A stretch of 64,000 bases of DNA from NCBI GenBank assembly GCA_015178975.1, contig WHVD01000004.1:1912921-1976920 (forward strand). The letters are read 5' to 3'. The notes below the pieces were generated by a model, which did not search any database, was not told the DNA's origin, and saw nothing but the letters and a program-made list of their open reading frames with translations. The stretch comes from Hysterangium stoloniferum. Taxonomy: Eukaryota; Basidiomycota; Agaricomycetes; Hysterangiales; Hysterangiaceae. A program made the position numbers and the translations under genes. The number at the start of each line of letters is the position of its first letter. Positions within the stretch are counted from its first letter, which is position 1. This document shows, piece by piece, positions 1 through 10,223 of the stretch.

Positions 1-241
1 GCGTGGTTATCCGAGCCAAATGAGACATCTACGATAAGCTGCGCATCTTCAGATACTTTGACACATGGCTTAATTTGGCTCTTAGGTAGTTATTTCTTGA
101 GTGTCATTTTAATTGAAACTTTAACATGTCAAAAGATGTGTAGAATGTACAGACATTCTGGCACAATAATTAGCACAGCCAGTTAGAGGCCCTTCGGAGG
201 ATATAGATATCTGTGATAGAAATATAACCGAACGGTTAGGG
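1..241. other. No recognisable gene
   Basis: No open reading frame of useful length, RNA gene or repeat end can be supported here. It lies outside the left arm of the first inverted repeat, whose homology fades near base 242. Confidence 0.5.
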
Positions 242-1143
242 GAAGTATTAAACAAGAATCGAAGTGCATTTCAATTTAACAATTATAATGTATCCATACA
301 ATGTGAGAGTGAATTAAGAGTGGGAAACCTGGCATTGGGTGTGGGGTTGACTTGTAGTATGAAATGGGCCCACCGTCGGTCCAAACGTCAAGTAAATCAT
401 CGTCTTCGTCATTAGGTTGATCTTTGTCCTTCAGCGAATCATCAGGAACCTGCAAAAATACCTCCCGGATATTTCCCGCTTACAAACGGAAGAATTTCTC
501 CTCCGAACATGGGCCTTGCATTGTTTGTGTCAATTGTCCCTTCCCGCCTGCAAGCTCGTTTTTTTTACGCTTTCCATATTTACAAACAATAATAATCACC
601 AGATTGTTATCAGCGAGAAATTTGGTATCATTTCATACTACTGTGCGGAATATCTGGGATTGGGGTATAATACTGCCTACCATAAGCATTGCCTTGAGCG
701 CAAAGATACACCCTTTTAAATAGATTTTTATTTGACAGCCCCTGTCCTTCATGACCTGTAGGAAGGACATGTCGATTTTTGCCTCGGCTGTTATGTATTT
801 TCCTAAAATTATCAAGGTATCGCCACAGAAGAATAGTAATGCCATTCCGTATCCTCAATTGTGGCGATGCTGGAGCCAATGACTATGAGACAAGGACCTT
901 CTGTCACATGGGTGTGAGTACAAAGCAAGCCAGAACAAAGCTAGACATAAGGTAGACCATCAGGCATGTACTAATGACATCAGAGAAGGAAATAACTTCG
1001 AGACCGAACTTTGAAGCGTGGACCTGAGAAACCACGTGGATGTCGGTCTTTTCATGGGAAATGCCGCTCCATAGCGCTACGAAAGCAGGTGGTTTCAAAA
1101 AATATCCTTTTTAGGAAGCTTCGGATAATACTTGGTGATTAAT
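242..1143 (+). repeat. Left arm of diverged inverted repeat IR1
   Basis: This stretch is the reverse complement, with substitutions and small indels, of 4277-5250. Matching anchors include the segment around 300-410 with 4920-5000, the segment around 700-790 with 4620-4720, and the inner end around 1095-1140 with 4280-4335. The right arm carries roughly 205 extra bases near 5012-5218. No TA or 5-bp target duplication was found at the ends, so it may be an old inverted segmental duplication rather than a transposon. Confidence 0.75.
633..1098 (-). pseudogene. Unrecognised coding-like remnant within IR1
   Basis: Read on the minus strand, two hydrophobic reading frames follow one another (1098-904, then 845-633). 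The first has a stretch ending in a leucine/valine/methionine-rich segment, residues about 35-60, that could be membrane spanning. The mirrored arm at about 4360-4720 on the plus strand keeps the same amino-acid pattern despite nucleotide changes, for example around the residues CLMVYL. This suggests a once-coding segment. The pattern loosely recalls the multi-pass hypothetical membrane proteins common in mushrooms, but I do not recognise the family and both copies are broken. Confidence 0.2.
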
Positions 1144-4100
1144 GGAAGCAGAGCTTCCAGTGAGAAACGAGTCCCGAGTCAGTCTAAAATCCGTTCAGTT
1201 GCAGAGAGGCGGGGGGCGGCTCGAATTCGAATTCAACAAAACAATGCCATCCCACACCACTTCTGAGAACACATAGCTACGACGTACAGCGAGGTAGGTG
1301 TGAAGCGGGCAAATAGCACATGGAAGCCACAACGCAAGGACGGTTGCGAAAGACGCGGATGAGCCCATCAGGAAAATCTGAGATCTCCTGTTTTTACTTA
1401 TTAGACTAGAACTAAAACTAAATGAAGGACATTAAGTTCCGTACGTACATTGTTTCTCCTCAGCCGGATGGCAGGATAAGCAGCGATGTCATTCTAAGAG
1501 AAAAAGGAAAACCATTAGTAACGAGTAAGTAGTTAAGGACTTCAGTTTAATTCCTGGATTTCATATAAGTGAAGAAAGTCCCTAAGTATGGAATATGGCG
1601 CGAGTTGGCGATCCGGTAATCTTTCGCCTCGGGGGCGGGCGCTGGGTCCTGGCTGCGTTTGTACGTCGCCTAGCTGATGAGCGAACGGGGGCGGCTGTTT
1701 AGGAGAAGGATTCCCAGAGCTTATGAGGTGGGGCGAGATGCAGGTAAGAAGCTCGATGTGTGTGAGGTGGGTTTATTGTGTATATTAAACATCGCGAATT
1801 GGTGAAGGAGGATGAACGACTGTCCACAAGTGAGGGTTGGATTAAATGATGATATCCAACGTGCCTCTTCTACGTTGGATACACCCATGTCCGTCGCGTC
1901 GCCTTCCTTACACCGTTACTACCGTCAGCGTCATCCTTGCTGAGAATGGAAGGCCATCTCATTGAGGTTGGCATTAAAGTCAAGATCAAGGTTCCGTCAC
2001 AAGAAAGAAACGAAGATACGGTGTACTTGGCTGGGTCGAACATGGAATGAGAGTGGCTGCTTGGGCTGGAGATCCGCCAGTAGGTGCCAGGTGAGAAACT
2101 CGATAACGCGTACACAGAAGATATAGGATGGCAGGCATTCGTGTCGAACGATAGGTAGATGTCACACTGTGAGGTCCCACTAATGACGATGATATCGGTT
2201 CAAACGTGTTTCTTCCAATTTGATGTGCTCGTTTGTCGCACAGTAATATGGTCTTTCCTACGCTTTCATTACAGTCGGAGTCATCCCTACCATCACTATT
2301 GCTTCCGCTCTCGCTGTCGGGACGAATCCGGTGCATGCGGTTCAACTCATGGCCTCGAAACGTTCAAATGGCACTAAAAACCGGACATCGTCTCAGCGTG
2401 AACGGAGGAGCATGTTACTAGGATGCACAACATCAACAATAAGCTGATGGTCTAACGAAGAAACAAAGACACGTCATACTTGAATATGTTCCCAGACCAT
2501 TACCAGCTACGCATGGCCCTGTTGCAGAATTAGACGCTCGTCCATTAACACCAGCGGTGGTGTCCTTTGCGCGGAGGAAAGCGCGATCATGTTGGCCCCA
2601 GAACAGGGTGAGGGTAGCTGGGATGTCAATAAAGAATCGGGGAGGGGCGGGCAGTTGGATACAGGAGTGGCGTGTGGGTTCAAGTGTGGGCTACATCGGA
2701 ATTATGTTTGTTTGGCGACAACGTCTGAGGGAGAGATGGTCTCTGCAGCGGTAGTTTCGTCTTGGCTCTGCGTCAGAAGCGTGGCGCCAGTGTCTTCACA
2801 TTCTTGGCGGACTGTGTTGGTTAAGCATCTGAGGAGCCAGGTGGAACTTTCCATCCAGAGCTGTCACAACAACTTTGCTTCCTTAGGCACTCTCTGGATG
2901 TACAAGCGTTCGTGAAGATATCCACCTGACAGAAGTCAAGAGAAAAGCTGCCTGCCCTGGTATTTTAAGTTCCCAAACGTCTGTCCTAGCGGATTGGTTT
3001 CAGTACCAAGCACGTAACGCCTTGTGAGTCTCCATCGTTCATGTATAGAAAAACGTTGATCCAATAGCCTGCTCCTTAGCCTTAGGGATGTAGACGGAAT
3101 CTTGGGTTGCCTGTATTAGAGGGAGATGCGCAATGTTACGATAAAACATTAGTGAAATGAAGGATGGCCATCTAAGATATGCACTGACTAGCAAAAAGCG
3201 CCTTCTCACCTACTTGTCAATCCAAATGTAATAAACTATTGATGGAGGAAGTTGGAGACACACCGTTTGTGACGAGTCAAGAATCAAGATACGAGGCGCG
3301 AAAACAGGTTGTCAGGAGACTGCATCAGTTATTCTCGAACATGCAGAGCGAGCTTAAATCAAGACCATGGCCTATTATGTAAAAGGTTCCCGCGCCAGTG
3401 AAATTGCGGAAAATTATGTCAATGGAGAAAAAACAAAAGGGACGGAACAGCGAAACATGATAATGTAGAAGACGTTAACAGGACACAATGAGAGTTGAAT
3501 ACATGATATACTATGAACAACACAACACATGTATAACTATGTCGTACTACTGAGTTGCTACCATCTACTCTGTCAGACGGAGAGCGGTCTTCTCAACAGC
3601 ACCGATTATTTCAGCACAAGGCGACTACTTTCCGGGTCAACGAATTAGATAGTGACTTCAGCATAGCAGGATCGAGAGTGTGTCAGGATTGTATGGTTAT
3701 TTAACTTTTGGAAACCAAAAGAAGCATTATCCTTGCTTGGTGCCATCTGATTAGCCGATCAATTTCCAGTGATTGCCGCTGCAATGAAATTCACCGGCCT
3801 GCTGATCCGATCAATACAAAATTAAGTTTTCAATGTTCGTAATTCTTTTGTTTTCGCAAGTATTTAGCAAAGGCGGTGTAAAATTTCTTGTACTAATATA
3901 TGAAATAAATTTGAGAAATTCAAATAAGATATATTAACTTTGTCGTTTTGCAGTCCCATTGGAGATGTAAAAGTCCTTCTGCTGCCACATTCAACAACCT
4001 GAATAGCTGTTAAATGTTTCGGGAGTCTCAATATATAAGGGTAAAGCACACTATTGTCTAATGCTAACTACATGACCTTTGTACACCCAAATTTACTTAA

Positions 4101-4276
4101 TTCAACCTCAGAATCAATCATATGAGACAACACAGGAGTCTTGCAGCTTCTATGGCTGGCAGACCCCAACAACAGGAAATAATATCTTTTGTGCGCCGCT
4201 CACACTACAGCATGCATGGGACACACAACGCTCTAGGGAGTCTACATAATGGGTGTAGACATTCCAAATACCCGAT
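1144..4276. other. 3.1-kb spacer of IR1 without a recognisable gene
   Basis: Short open frames occur on both strands (for example 1986-2345 minus and 2589-2915 plus), but they overlap, have no recognisable motif and look like chance frames. Base composition is more balanced than in the transposon regions to the right. I see no transposon ends, LTRs or RNA genes here. It could be old host sequence. Confidence 0.4.
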
Positions 4277-5250
4277 GTTAATCACCAAGTATTATCCGAT
4301 GCTTCCTTAAAAAGGTTATTTTCTGAAACCACCTGTTCTCTTAGTAATATGGAGCAGTATTTCCCATGGAAAGACCGACATCCATGTGGTTTCTCAGGTC
4401 CACGCCTCAAAGTTCGGTATTAGGACCGTGATAAATGACGTAGTTATTACATGCCTGATGGTCTACCTTACCTTTGGTCTGAGTTGCTCTGTACTCATGT
4501 CCATGTGACAGAGGGGTCCTTGTCTCACATCATTGGGTCCAGCATCGCCACATTTCAGGATACGGAATGGCACTATTGTGTTGTGGTGATATCTTTATAA
4601 TTAGGTTTTAGGAAAATAGATACCAGCCGAGGCAACAATCGACATGTGCTTCCTACAGGTCATGAAGGAGAGGGGCTGTCAAATAAAAATCTACTTAAAA
4701 GGGTGCATCTTTGCGCTGTAAGACTAGTATCTGCTGTGGGCGCAGACAGACAGAATGAGTGATGGGGAACTAACCACTACTGTATTCAAAATCCACATAT
4801 ACAGATTATATACTAGTGGACAACAATGGGATATGGGCAACAATAAGGTCAAATATTACCAAATCGCAATGTAGGGAGCCTAATGACGAAGGCGATAATT
4901 TACTCGACGTCTGGACCAACGGTGGGCCCATTTGATACAACACGTCAACACCACACCCAATGCTGGTTTTCCCTGTCTTAATTCACTCTCACATTGTACA
5001 AATACATTTATTGGGAACTTGCACAGACCACAGTAGATATTAGAATGTAACTTGGCTTGTATCTCCGAGTGAACTACTGGGGATTATATATATCTATGGG
5101 GAGAAGGTTCTGGAAGGGATGACAGAGATATTACTAAAGCTATGTTAAGTATGTTCCAAGATATTCTATAATATTCTAGGAATGTCAGGTTGATTACCAA
5201 CAACATTATCATTGTAAATTCCAATGCACTTCAATTATTGTTTACAGCTG
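4277..5250 (-). repeat. Right arm of inverted repeat IR1
   Basis: Reverse complement of 242-1143 with clear divergence. An extra block of about 205 bases (5012-5218) interrupts the homology. The inner end pairs with about 1140 and the outer end with about 242. Arms this diverged argue for an old event, unlike the near-identical palindrome at 45.6-64 kb. Confidence 0.75.
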
Positions 5251-5317
5251 TTCCGAGTACCTAAGGCGGATTTCAAAATTTAAAAGAAATCCCGCCACAG
5301 ACAAATTGTGCCATATC

Positions 5318-5817
5318 TCCAGAATGAGTGGGAATTAAGACATAATAACATGATATGTGTATGATATTGTATGGATCTATATATGTATGTATATTTTTGG
5401 CCTTATGAGAGGCTATTTAATATTTAGTGAAATAGCATTGCAATGGCTCCCCTTTGTAAGCCTGGCCACCTTACCACATACATCATCACCAACCTCTCCC
5501 ATCAACCACTCATTGTTCCGCCACTTGATTCACATTCACCTTGACTACATACACAAAAACCCATATCCTATAGTGATAGGATCAATCTTCTCTTTGACCA
5601 TTAATCATTTCCCCACTCTTCCCTAGGGAACCTCACATTCACCTTGTATCCTACTGATATTTTAAAAACAAAAAAAACTTAGTCCTGTCCTTGTTGACTG
5701 AGTGAGGCTGATACTGACAGCCTTACACCCTTCATTCAATTCTCTCTATATTTGCATATAAGCTGGTAATATTAATACTATGTATTGTATCTAAACATAA
5801 CCTGAGTTGTGAGGCCT
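5318..5817 (+). repeat. Left arm of hairpin element IR2
   Basis: Bases 5318-5455 and 5735-5815 are the reverse complement of 9970-10008, 7440-7537 and 7349-7440. The left arm has about 280 extra bases (5456-5735). The right arm was later split by the Tc1 insertion at 7538-9969. The Gag-only copia element (5823-7268) landed near the centre. The structure reads as a MITE-like or foldback element, but its own target duplication is not visible. Confidence 0.7.
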
Positions 5818-5822
5818 AACAC

Positions 5823-5943
5823 TGTTCGATGACAGCGTAAGGAAAACGGACAAGGTTTTATTTACACTGACTAAGCTACTGTAAAGTACGAAATAGCCGA
5901 GCGTAAAATGCATCAAAGGCTTGCAATACAACGTATTCTAACA
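5823..5943 (-). repeat. 3' LTR of the Gag-only copia element (121 bp)
   Basis: Same length as the 5' LTR and differing at only a few positions. It begins TGTTAG and ends CGAACA in the element's orientation. The bases just inside (5944-5955) read as a short purine-rich AGTGGGCG on the minus strand, a plausible polypurine tract. Confidence 0.93.
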
Positions 5944-6292
5944 CGCCCACTTTGCAAGTCATTGAAGTGTGCAGTAAGACCATACACACGAAAAACAAGA
6001 AATAAACCAATTTTAACACAAAAAATATTGTGCCCACTCGACGCAAAACCCATCCGAAAATTGACACAAAAATTGACATGAAAACCCGCTGCGCCCACTA
6101 GACGCAGAATCCGCTCGAAATTTTTGAGAAACCCACTGCGCCCACTAGATGCAATACCCGTCTGGTACATTTGGCGTTGAACCAAACCTCAGAGCATCCT
6201 CGCTCCTAGAACGCATTCCCCCAACCTCCCAGATTACAAACAAATGCCGGACCTTGGAGCTCTACCCGCAACTCCTAGTCCACGCGATAATT

Positions 6293-7090
6293 TCAAGTGC
6301 GTAAAATATAAGCACTCATCCCTGCACTATCAGTGGGGATCTCCTGGTTTTCGGTAGGTAATCCACTTGAAGACGAAACAACCGGCCTCGGCGCGGGACA
6401 AAAATGCGCAATGTGACTTTCGCCGTTGCATCTATAGCAATTCTTCGGCTGTCGCATATTTGGTGAGTCAACTTTCATTTTCATGGCAATTTGACTCTCA
6501 TTTTCTTTCCGCCCTTTTAGATGGCTTTCTTCTTCTACCAGCACTGCGGAAATTTCTTCGACTGTAAGTGATCCCACACACTGCATAAGAGCAGTTGCTA
6601 CCGCACCAAATTCTGGAGCCAAACAATAGATGAGGACATCCGGCACATCCTCATCACGTAACTCGACTCCAATCACTCGAAGCTGTGAAGCCAGAGTCAA
6701 AATGCCATGGACATATTCCATCACTGGATTTTTGACATCGTGCTGGTACATATAGAGCTGGCATTTCAACGAAATCCGATTGGCCCGATTATTTGCCTGA
6801 TAGATTTTTGCAAGTGCTTGCCATGCCTCTGGTCCAGTGGTGCAATCCCGAATATACAATTGTTGGCTTGACGCGATTGTCAATCCAATTGCTGTGTAAC
6901 CATCCTCCAAATGCTTTGCCCAATCCAAATACTCCTTGCTATTCTCATCCTTAGGTGCCTTTGTTCCACCATTAACAACACTCCATGATCCAGCACGCCG
7001 CAAAACCATTGACAGTGAAAACTTCCATTTGTGGTAGTTATCACCTGAGAGTTTTGGGATACTCGCAAGTAAGGCGTTGATATTAGACAT
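6293..7090 (-). CDS. Copia-type Gag protein with CCHC zinc knuckle
   Basis: An uninterrupted 265-residue frame. The N-terminal part has the copia Gag signature around residues 13-30 (LSGDNYHKWKF), the usual start of the nucleocapsid-like domain in Ty1/copia polyproteins. A retroviral zinc knuckle of spacing C-x2-C-x4-H-x4-C lies at about residues 218-231 (CYRCNGESHIAHFC) and would bind the element RNA. The protein would form the virus-like particle in the cytoplasm. The frame ends 34 residues after the knuckle instead of running into protease and integrase. That shared ending (ILRT) also closes the gag remnant at 44607-45583. The start is the only sensible ATG and lies 57 bases inside the 5' LTR. 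The lack of stops suggests recent activity or selection on Gag alone. Confidence 0.9.
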   Translation of the reverse strand: MSNINALLASIPKLSGDNYHKWKFSLSMVLRRAGSWSVVNGGTKAPKDENSKEYLDWAKHLEDGYTAIGLTIASSQQLYIRDCTTGPEAWQALAKIYQANNRANRISLKCQLYMYQHDVKNPVMEYVHGILTLASQLRVIGVELRDEDVPDVLIYCLAPEFGAVATALMQCVGSLTVEEISAVLVEEESHLKGRKENESQIAMKMKVDSPNMRQPKNCYRCNGESHIAHFCPAPRPVVSSSSGLPTENQEIPTDSAGMSAYILRT

Positions 7091-7134
7091 AAGATGATGA
7101 GATAGTATTAGTGTGACTTTTAAAGCAATGGGGC

Positions 7135-7147
7135 GGGGCCCATAACC
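7135..7147 (-). promoter_or_regulatory. Primer binding site, half-tRNA initiator Met type
   Basis: Directly inside the 5' LTR the minus strand reads GGTTATGGGCCCC. This is complementary to the anticodon stem-loop of initiator methionine tRNA (GGGCCCATAACC) rather than to a tRNA 3' end. Drosophila copia uses the same internal, half-tRNA priming site. The same 12 bases recur at 44498-44509 in front of another copia gag. Confidence 0.85.
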
Positions 7148-7268
7148 TGTTCGATGACAGCGTAAGGAAAACGGACAAGGTTTTATTTACGATGACTAAG
7201 CTACTGTAAAGTACAAAATAGCCGAGCGTAAAACGCATCAAAGGCTTGCAATACAACGTATTCTAACA
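7148..7268 (-). repeat. 5' LTR of the Gag-only copia element (121 bp)
   Basis: Pairs with 5823-5943 at the same length. Both outer ends abut the AACAC target duplication. At 121 bp the LTR is very short for copia, in the range seen for TRIM and TR-GAG elements. Confidence 0.93.
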
Positions 7269-7273
7269 AACAC

Positions 7274-7537
7274 TACCTTTTGAACAAGTTATACTACTCA
7301 CTATTAAGTGTGCATACAGTAAGTGGCACAACTTGGTCAAAGGGTGGTACTAAGCCTCACAGCTTAGGGTATATTCATACACAATATATAGTATTAGTCC
7401 CACTGGCTTATATGCAAATCTAGGAAAAATTGAATGAAGGGGAGCCATTGCAATCATATTTCACTGAATATTACATAGCCTCTCATAAGGCCAAATATAT
7501 ACATACATATATAGATCCATACAATATAATACACATA
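7274..7537 (-). repeat. Right arm of hairpin element IR2
   Basis: Inverted relative to 5349-5455 and 5735-5815. Bases 7274-7348 are central spacer. The arm is cut at 7536 by the TA-flanked Tc1 element and resumes at 9970-10008, beyond which homology to the left arm stops. Confidence 0.7.
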
Positions 7538-7766
7538 CAGTAAGGGACAAAACCCTTCCAATGATTTTTAGTTGTGCAAAGATTCTTGAATAACTCAAGA
7601 CCCACTGTAGATACAGACCTGAAATTTGGTGGTTGGTTAGGTCTATATGTTATGTATATGCCTGTAAAATATTATGACATTAGCATTAGTATTTCCCATG
7701 CTATAAATAACATAATTACAAAATCACATTGGAAGGGTTTTGTCCCTGGTATAAAAAGAACACAAA

Positions 7767-8788
7767 TCAAACAATATAGCACTTGGTATAGCCTCCCTTG
7801 GCCTTCAAAACAGCCTCAACCCTTCTAGGTATACTCTCTATCAAGTTCTGACAAGTAGAGGCAGGGATCTTCTCCCACTCTGTCTGAACCCTCTCCCACA
7901 ACTCATGGATACTCTTGGGTGCCACTTCATATTCTCCCTTCTTTTTGAGGTAATACCAGAGTTGTTCAATTGGATTAAGGTCAGCAGACTGAGGTGGCCA
8001 TACCATGACCACAAATCCATTGTCTTTAAACCAATTAGGGCCTTCTTGCTCTTGTGTGTGTGGTCATTGTCTTGCTGAAAGACCACATCTTCTATGTTCT
8101 TGCCATAATACTCATGGTTGCTTGAAGTTCATCTTCCAGAATGCTAACATAAAGGTCAGCATCCATTGTTCCATCAATCTTGGTGAAATATCCTGGTCCT
8201 TCTCACAACATACAGTCCCACAACATCAGATTTCCTCCTCCAAACTTGACTGTACCCTCACCCAGCCTATCACTGAGCCCCTCTCCTGCCCTTTTCCACA
8301 CCCACTTCCTCCCATCTGACCCCAAACAATTGATTTTTGTTCTCATCTGACCAAACAACCCTCTTTCAATCATCCCCAGTCCAGTCCTTGTGTGCCAGAG
8401 CAAAGTCCATCCTTGCCTTCCTATACCTCTTAGTGAGTAAAAGCCTTTTTCTCTTCACCACAGCCCTCAGTCCAGCCTTCTCGAGTGCTCTATAAACAGT
8501 CTTCACTGAAATGGACTCTCCAGTCATATTTTGAAGGATTTTGGTGAACTCAGTGGCATTTTCTGCCTTCTGAGAAGTGATTTGTTGGATGGAATAATGA
8601 ATATCTGAGGGAGAAAGCTTGCATGGATGGCCACCAGGTGCTTTGGCACGTGATGGGCAATGGGTAAAGTGAATTCTGGATATAGTAGACAAACCTCTGC
8701 TAGTGATTGCAGAGATCTGAGAAGCAGACCTGCCCTTATTGAGCAATGTGAGAATGTGGCTAACCTGAGCAGGAGTAAGAGCTTTCAC
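7767..8788 (-). pseudogene. Tc1 transposase, DD34E, frameshifted
   Basis: The first part (8788-8366) carries the N-terminal helix-turn-helix region (from MKALTPAQVSHILTLL) and the second DNA-binding part. The frame then shifts near 8366, 8200 and 8030. Catalytic landmarks survive across frames: the acidic residue in a QQDND motif near 8080 and the DLNPIEQLW motif near 7970, whose glutamate completes the DD34E triad counted on the sister copy at 32635-33649. Full-length relatives are about 340 residues, and this copy spans that length. At least two frameshifts make it inactive. Confidence 0.88.
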
Positions 8789-8867
8789 GGTGTAGAATGT
8801 TGAGTTGTGGGGGTGTTGTTGAATTAGAAAGTGAACAGCTATATATATATCTAATTTTGATAGGTCA

Positions 8868-9694
8868 TGTTACAACTGGAATTCCCACCAGACTCCGGGT
8901 GCTAACTTATATGCACCCACACCCTATACACACCAATTGTCAGTTTACCGGAATTCCCACCGGACTCCATATGTCAGACTTGTCCACGCTCGACTTCGTT
9001 ACATCATGTATCAGTCACCGGAATACCTGCCGGACTCCACCCCTGCCTATGTCTGACCTCGTCCCACACATCAGTCACTGGACCCCACTTGGAAAACCCG
9101 TCATCCCTCTAACTGAGCCCCGTTCCCATTTTAGTCAAATGACCTGTCACGATTTGGACTCCGCTCCCACTCCATTTCCCATTATGGTTTATGACCTGTC
9201 ATGATTTGGACTCCGCTCCATTCCTAACACCAAATTTGGTGTTTACTTATCTCGTTTTATGTTTGCTAGTTTAGTTTTCACTATTACTGGATTTGGTATG
9301 TTATTCATTCCACAGTCTATATAGTCTGGCAGATGTTGTACATACAATCCAGTCAGAAAATCAGCTTAGATTCTCCCCAGTAATCTAGTACATTTTCCAC
9401 TCTAAACTCCTCTTTAAATTACACTGCTCTTGCTAGTCGGAGCCCACGGGCTCTGACGCATCTATCTCTCAACCTCTGATTTATTTATCTTGACTCCCTG
9501 ACCTCTCAACCCCCAACCTCTCAACCCCCAACCCCTCGACCCACAAACTCGACCCGGACTCCCCAGGATTCCCATCTGCCCATTTGAAATTGGACAACAC
9601 GATCTCACGAGGGTGCAGTCTATAAGCTGAAGCCAAGTCCTACCAGATTTCCTGCAGGTTTCTCCAGAAACCCTCCATGTACACACCCTTAACA
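8868..9694 (+). repeat. Solo LTR-A, copy A1
   Basis: 827 bp, TGTTAC...TTAACA, inserted in the Tc1 element and flanked by GGTCA at 8863-8867 and 9695-9699. It contains the family features: repeated GACTCC boxes in the first half, a TATA-like TATATAG, the conserved ATCCAGTCAGAAAATC start region about 30 bases downstream, and the GGAGCCCACGGGCTC hairpin. Confidence 0.93.
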
Positions 9695-10223
9695 GGTCAC
9701 ATGATTAAACAAAACCTTATTTGCAGATAATCAATAAGGTTTTGTGCCAATCATGTGACTGGGACAAAACCCTTCCAATGTGATTTTGTTATTATTTTAT
9801 TTATAGTGTGGGAAATACTAATGCTGATGTCATAATATTTTAAGGGCATATACATAACATATAGACCTAACCAACCACCAAATTTCAGATCTGTATTTAC
9901 AGTGGTTCTTGAGCTATTCAAGAATCTTTGCACAACTAAAAATCATTGGAAGGGTTTTGTCCCTCACTGTACATATCATGTTATTATGTCTTAATTGCCA
10001 CTCATTTAATGTAATATTATTAGTTGCAAATGGGTGAGGTCAGAGAGAATATTTTGCACACCCCCATCTGATGGATTACTATGAGTATTTAACTGTTCCA
10101 ACTGATATGATCCAGATACTTGGTAAGTACATTATAAAGATATTAGTAAAACATTGGTAAGAAACATCACTATATTAATGGATGAGTTTGCATTCCATGT
10201 ATTGTCACACTGGGACTGAGTGA

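Larger units (their letters stand above)
5823..7268 (-). mobile_element. Complete non-autonomous Gag-only copia element
   Basis: A 1446-bp LTR element on the minus strand. The 121-bp LTRs (5823-5943 and 7148-7268) are nearly identical and end in TG...CA. The insertion is flanked by the exact 5-bp target duplication AACAC (5818-5822 and 7269-7273). Between the LTRs are a primer site, one intact Gag frame (6293-7090) and about 350 bases of 3' untranslated sequence holding three imperfect repeats of roughly 50 bp near 6028-6150. No protease, integrase or reverse transcriptase is present, so mobility would depend on enzymes from a full copia element. This matches the TR-GAG concept of terminal-repeat elements carrying only gag. 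Confidence 0.93.
7538..9969 (-). mobile_element. Tc1-family transposon, copy 1 of family Tc1-1
   Basis: Starts CAGTAAGGGACAAAACC and ends in the inverted match, flanked by TA at 7536-7537 and 9970-9971. The terminal inverted repeats are about 213 bp (7538-7750 and 9757-9969), and each contains an outer and an inner copy, in opposite orientation, of a 20-bp box (GGGACAAAACCCTTCCAATG). Such repeated transposase sites resemble the inverted repeat/direct repeat arrangement of some Tc1 elements. The length is inflated by a solo LTR at 8868-9694. The transposase is broken, so only trans-mobilisation is conceivable. Confidence 0.92.

Noticed and set aside
1986..2345. 119-codon minus-strand frame
   Set aside because: No recognisable motif or membrane pattern. 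Treated as chance in balanced-composition DNA.
2589..2915. 108-codon plus-strand frame as a possible gene
   Set aside because: No motif, no splice-consistent neighbours, and overlapping frames of similar length on both strands.
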